This document shows positions 6,679 to 7,048 of a DNA stretch of 7,048 nt, piece by piece; position 1 is the stretch's first letter; each line of letters starts with the position of its first letter. The notes under the pieces were generated by a model that was not told where the DNA came from, did not search any database, and saw only the letters and a list, made by a program, of their open reading frames with translations. This DNA comes from Candidatus Paracaedibacteraceae bacterium UBA6184 (lineage in GTDB: Bacteria > Pseudomonadota > Alphaproteobacteria > UBA6184), in the NCBI GenBank assembly GCA_002422845.1, contig DITM01000061.1:1-7048 (forward strand), written 5' to 3'. The translations under genes and the position numbers were made by a program.

Positions 6679-7048
6679 TGTTTTTCTGATTATTAGTTTG
6701 TTGTCGTTTTCTGCGGCTGCGCAGACTGGGTATAAGTCTCAGCAAGTGAAGGTTGGTGACGCCTCTGTTGTAGATGGATATTGCGTTGATTACACAGGTA
6801 TGGCGTTTTTATTGATGGCACCAGAGGCAGCGCGCAAAAAGTGTTTATTGGAAAAAGAACAGATTAACGCGGTCAATAAAATTGAAACAGAAAAAGTGTT
6901 GAAACAAATAGAGACGGAATATAAAAAGAAGTTGGAGATGTGTGAATTGATGGCGTGTAATAAAAAGCCAGACAAAACACCATATAGTTGGCACTTGGTG
7001 GCCGGATCTGCTGTGGTTGGAGTACTTGTCGGAATCGTTTCTGTTTTC
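6662..7048 (+). CDS. Secreted coiled-coil protein, C-terminal anchor, 3'-partial
   Basis: The frame is open from ATG 6662 to the window end (129 codons, no stop), so the gene is cut at its 3' end. Residues 1-20 are a clear signal peptide: MLRN, then a hydrophobic core VSVFLIISLLSF, then a signal-peptidase-I-type SAAA-Q site. No lipobox Cys is present, so it is not a typical lipoprotein. Residues ~21-55 are a small exported region with DGYCVDYTG. Residues ~56-100 are a charged helix, likely coiled coil, with Cys at 41, 61, 94 and 99. Residues ~110-129 (WHLVAGSAVVGVLVGIVSVF) form a second hydrophobic segment. This predicts a periplasmic helical domain anchored at its C-terminus in the inner membrane. 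I do not recognise the family. The 17-base overlap with the preceding coiled-coil gene suggests the two products may work together at the host envelope; that is inference. Confidence 0.72.
   Translation, partial: MLRNVSVFLIISLLSFSAAAQTGYKSQQVKVGDASVVDGYCVDYTGMAFLLMAPEAARKKCLLEKEQINAVNKIETEKVLKQIETEYKKKLEMCELMACNKKPDKTPYSWHLVAGSAVVGVLVGIVSVF

Overview
The window is a gene-dense, AT-leaning stretch in which every supported gene lies on the + strand. Gaps are 9 to 24 bases or genes overlap, and no terminator or stand-alone promoter is apparent. This layout, together with several recognisable protein families, points to a large tailed bacteriophage, most likely a marine myovirus of the T4-like or a related giant type. 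No host gene, RNA gene, IS element, CRISPR array or integrase is visible, so the host cannot be named from this sequence. The family assignments rest on recognition of conserved protein blocks, not on a database search.

Layout. (1) Bases 1-2475 hold the 3' part of a very large virion structural gene that enters from upstream. It has a Pro/Gly/Ser-rich low-complexity start and a fibronectin/Ig-like segment near its C-terminus. (2) Bases 2500-4769 hold two structural genes of 311 and 439 residues, each with a strong Shine-Dalgarno. Both resemble virion-protein families that I recall sitting side by side in marine T4-like phages. (3) Bases 4779-5699 hold a 306-residue gene that looks like a shortened, strongly diverged relative of the 439-residue protein. 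It contains a perfect 14-bp inverted repeat. (4) Bases 5712-6332 encode a RuvC-type Holliday junction resolvase with an apparently intact acidic tetrad. (5) Bases 6292-7048 hold two small envelope-type genes. The first is an N-terminally anchored coiled-coil protein that overlaps the resolvase end by 41 bases. The second has a signal peptide, a coiled coil and a C-terminal membrane segment; it overlaps the first by 17 bases and runs off the window.

The genes probably form one late transcription unit that makes tail, baseplate or neck components and then a nuclease for clearing branched DNA before or during packaging. The two membrane proteins could act at the host envelope: the first has the architecture of an inner-membrane spanin, but the second is not a classical lipoprotein outer-membrane spanin. 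No clear new multi-gene defence or mobile system is seen. The points most worth a second look are the diverged structural pair, the inverted repeat, and the overlapping resolvase/membrane-protein module.
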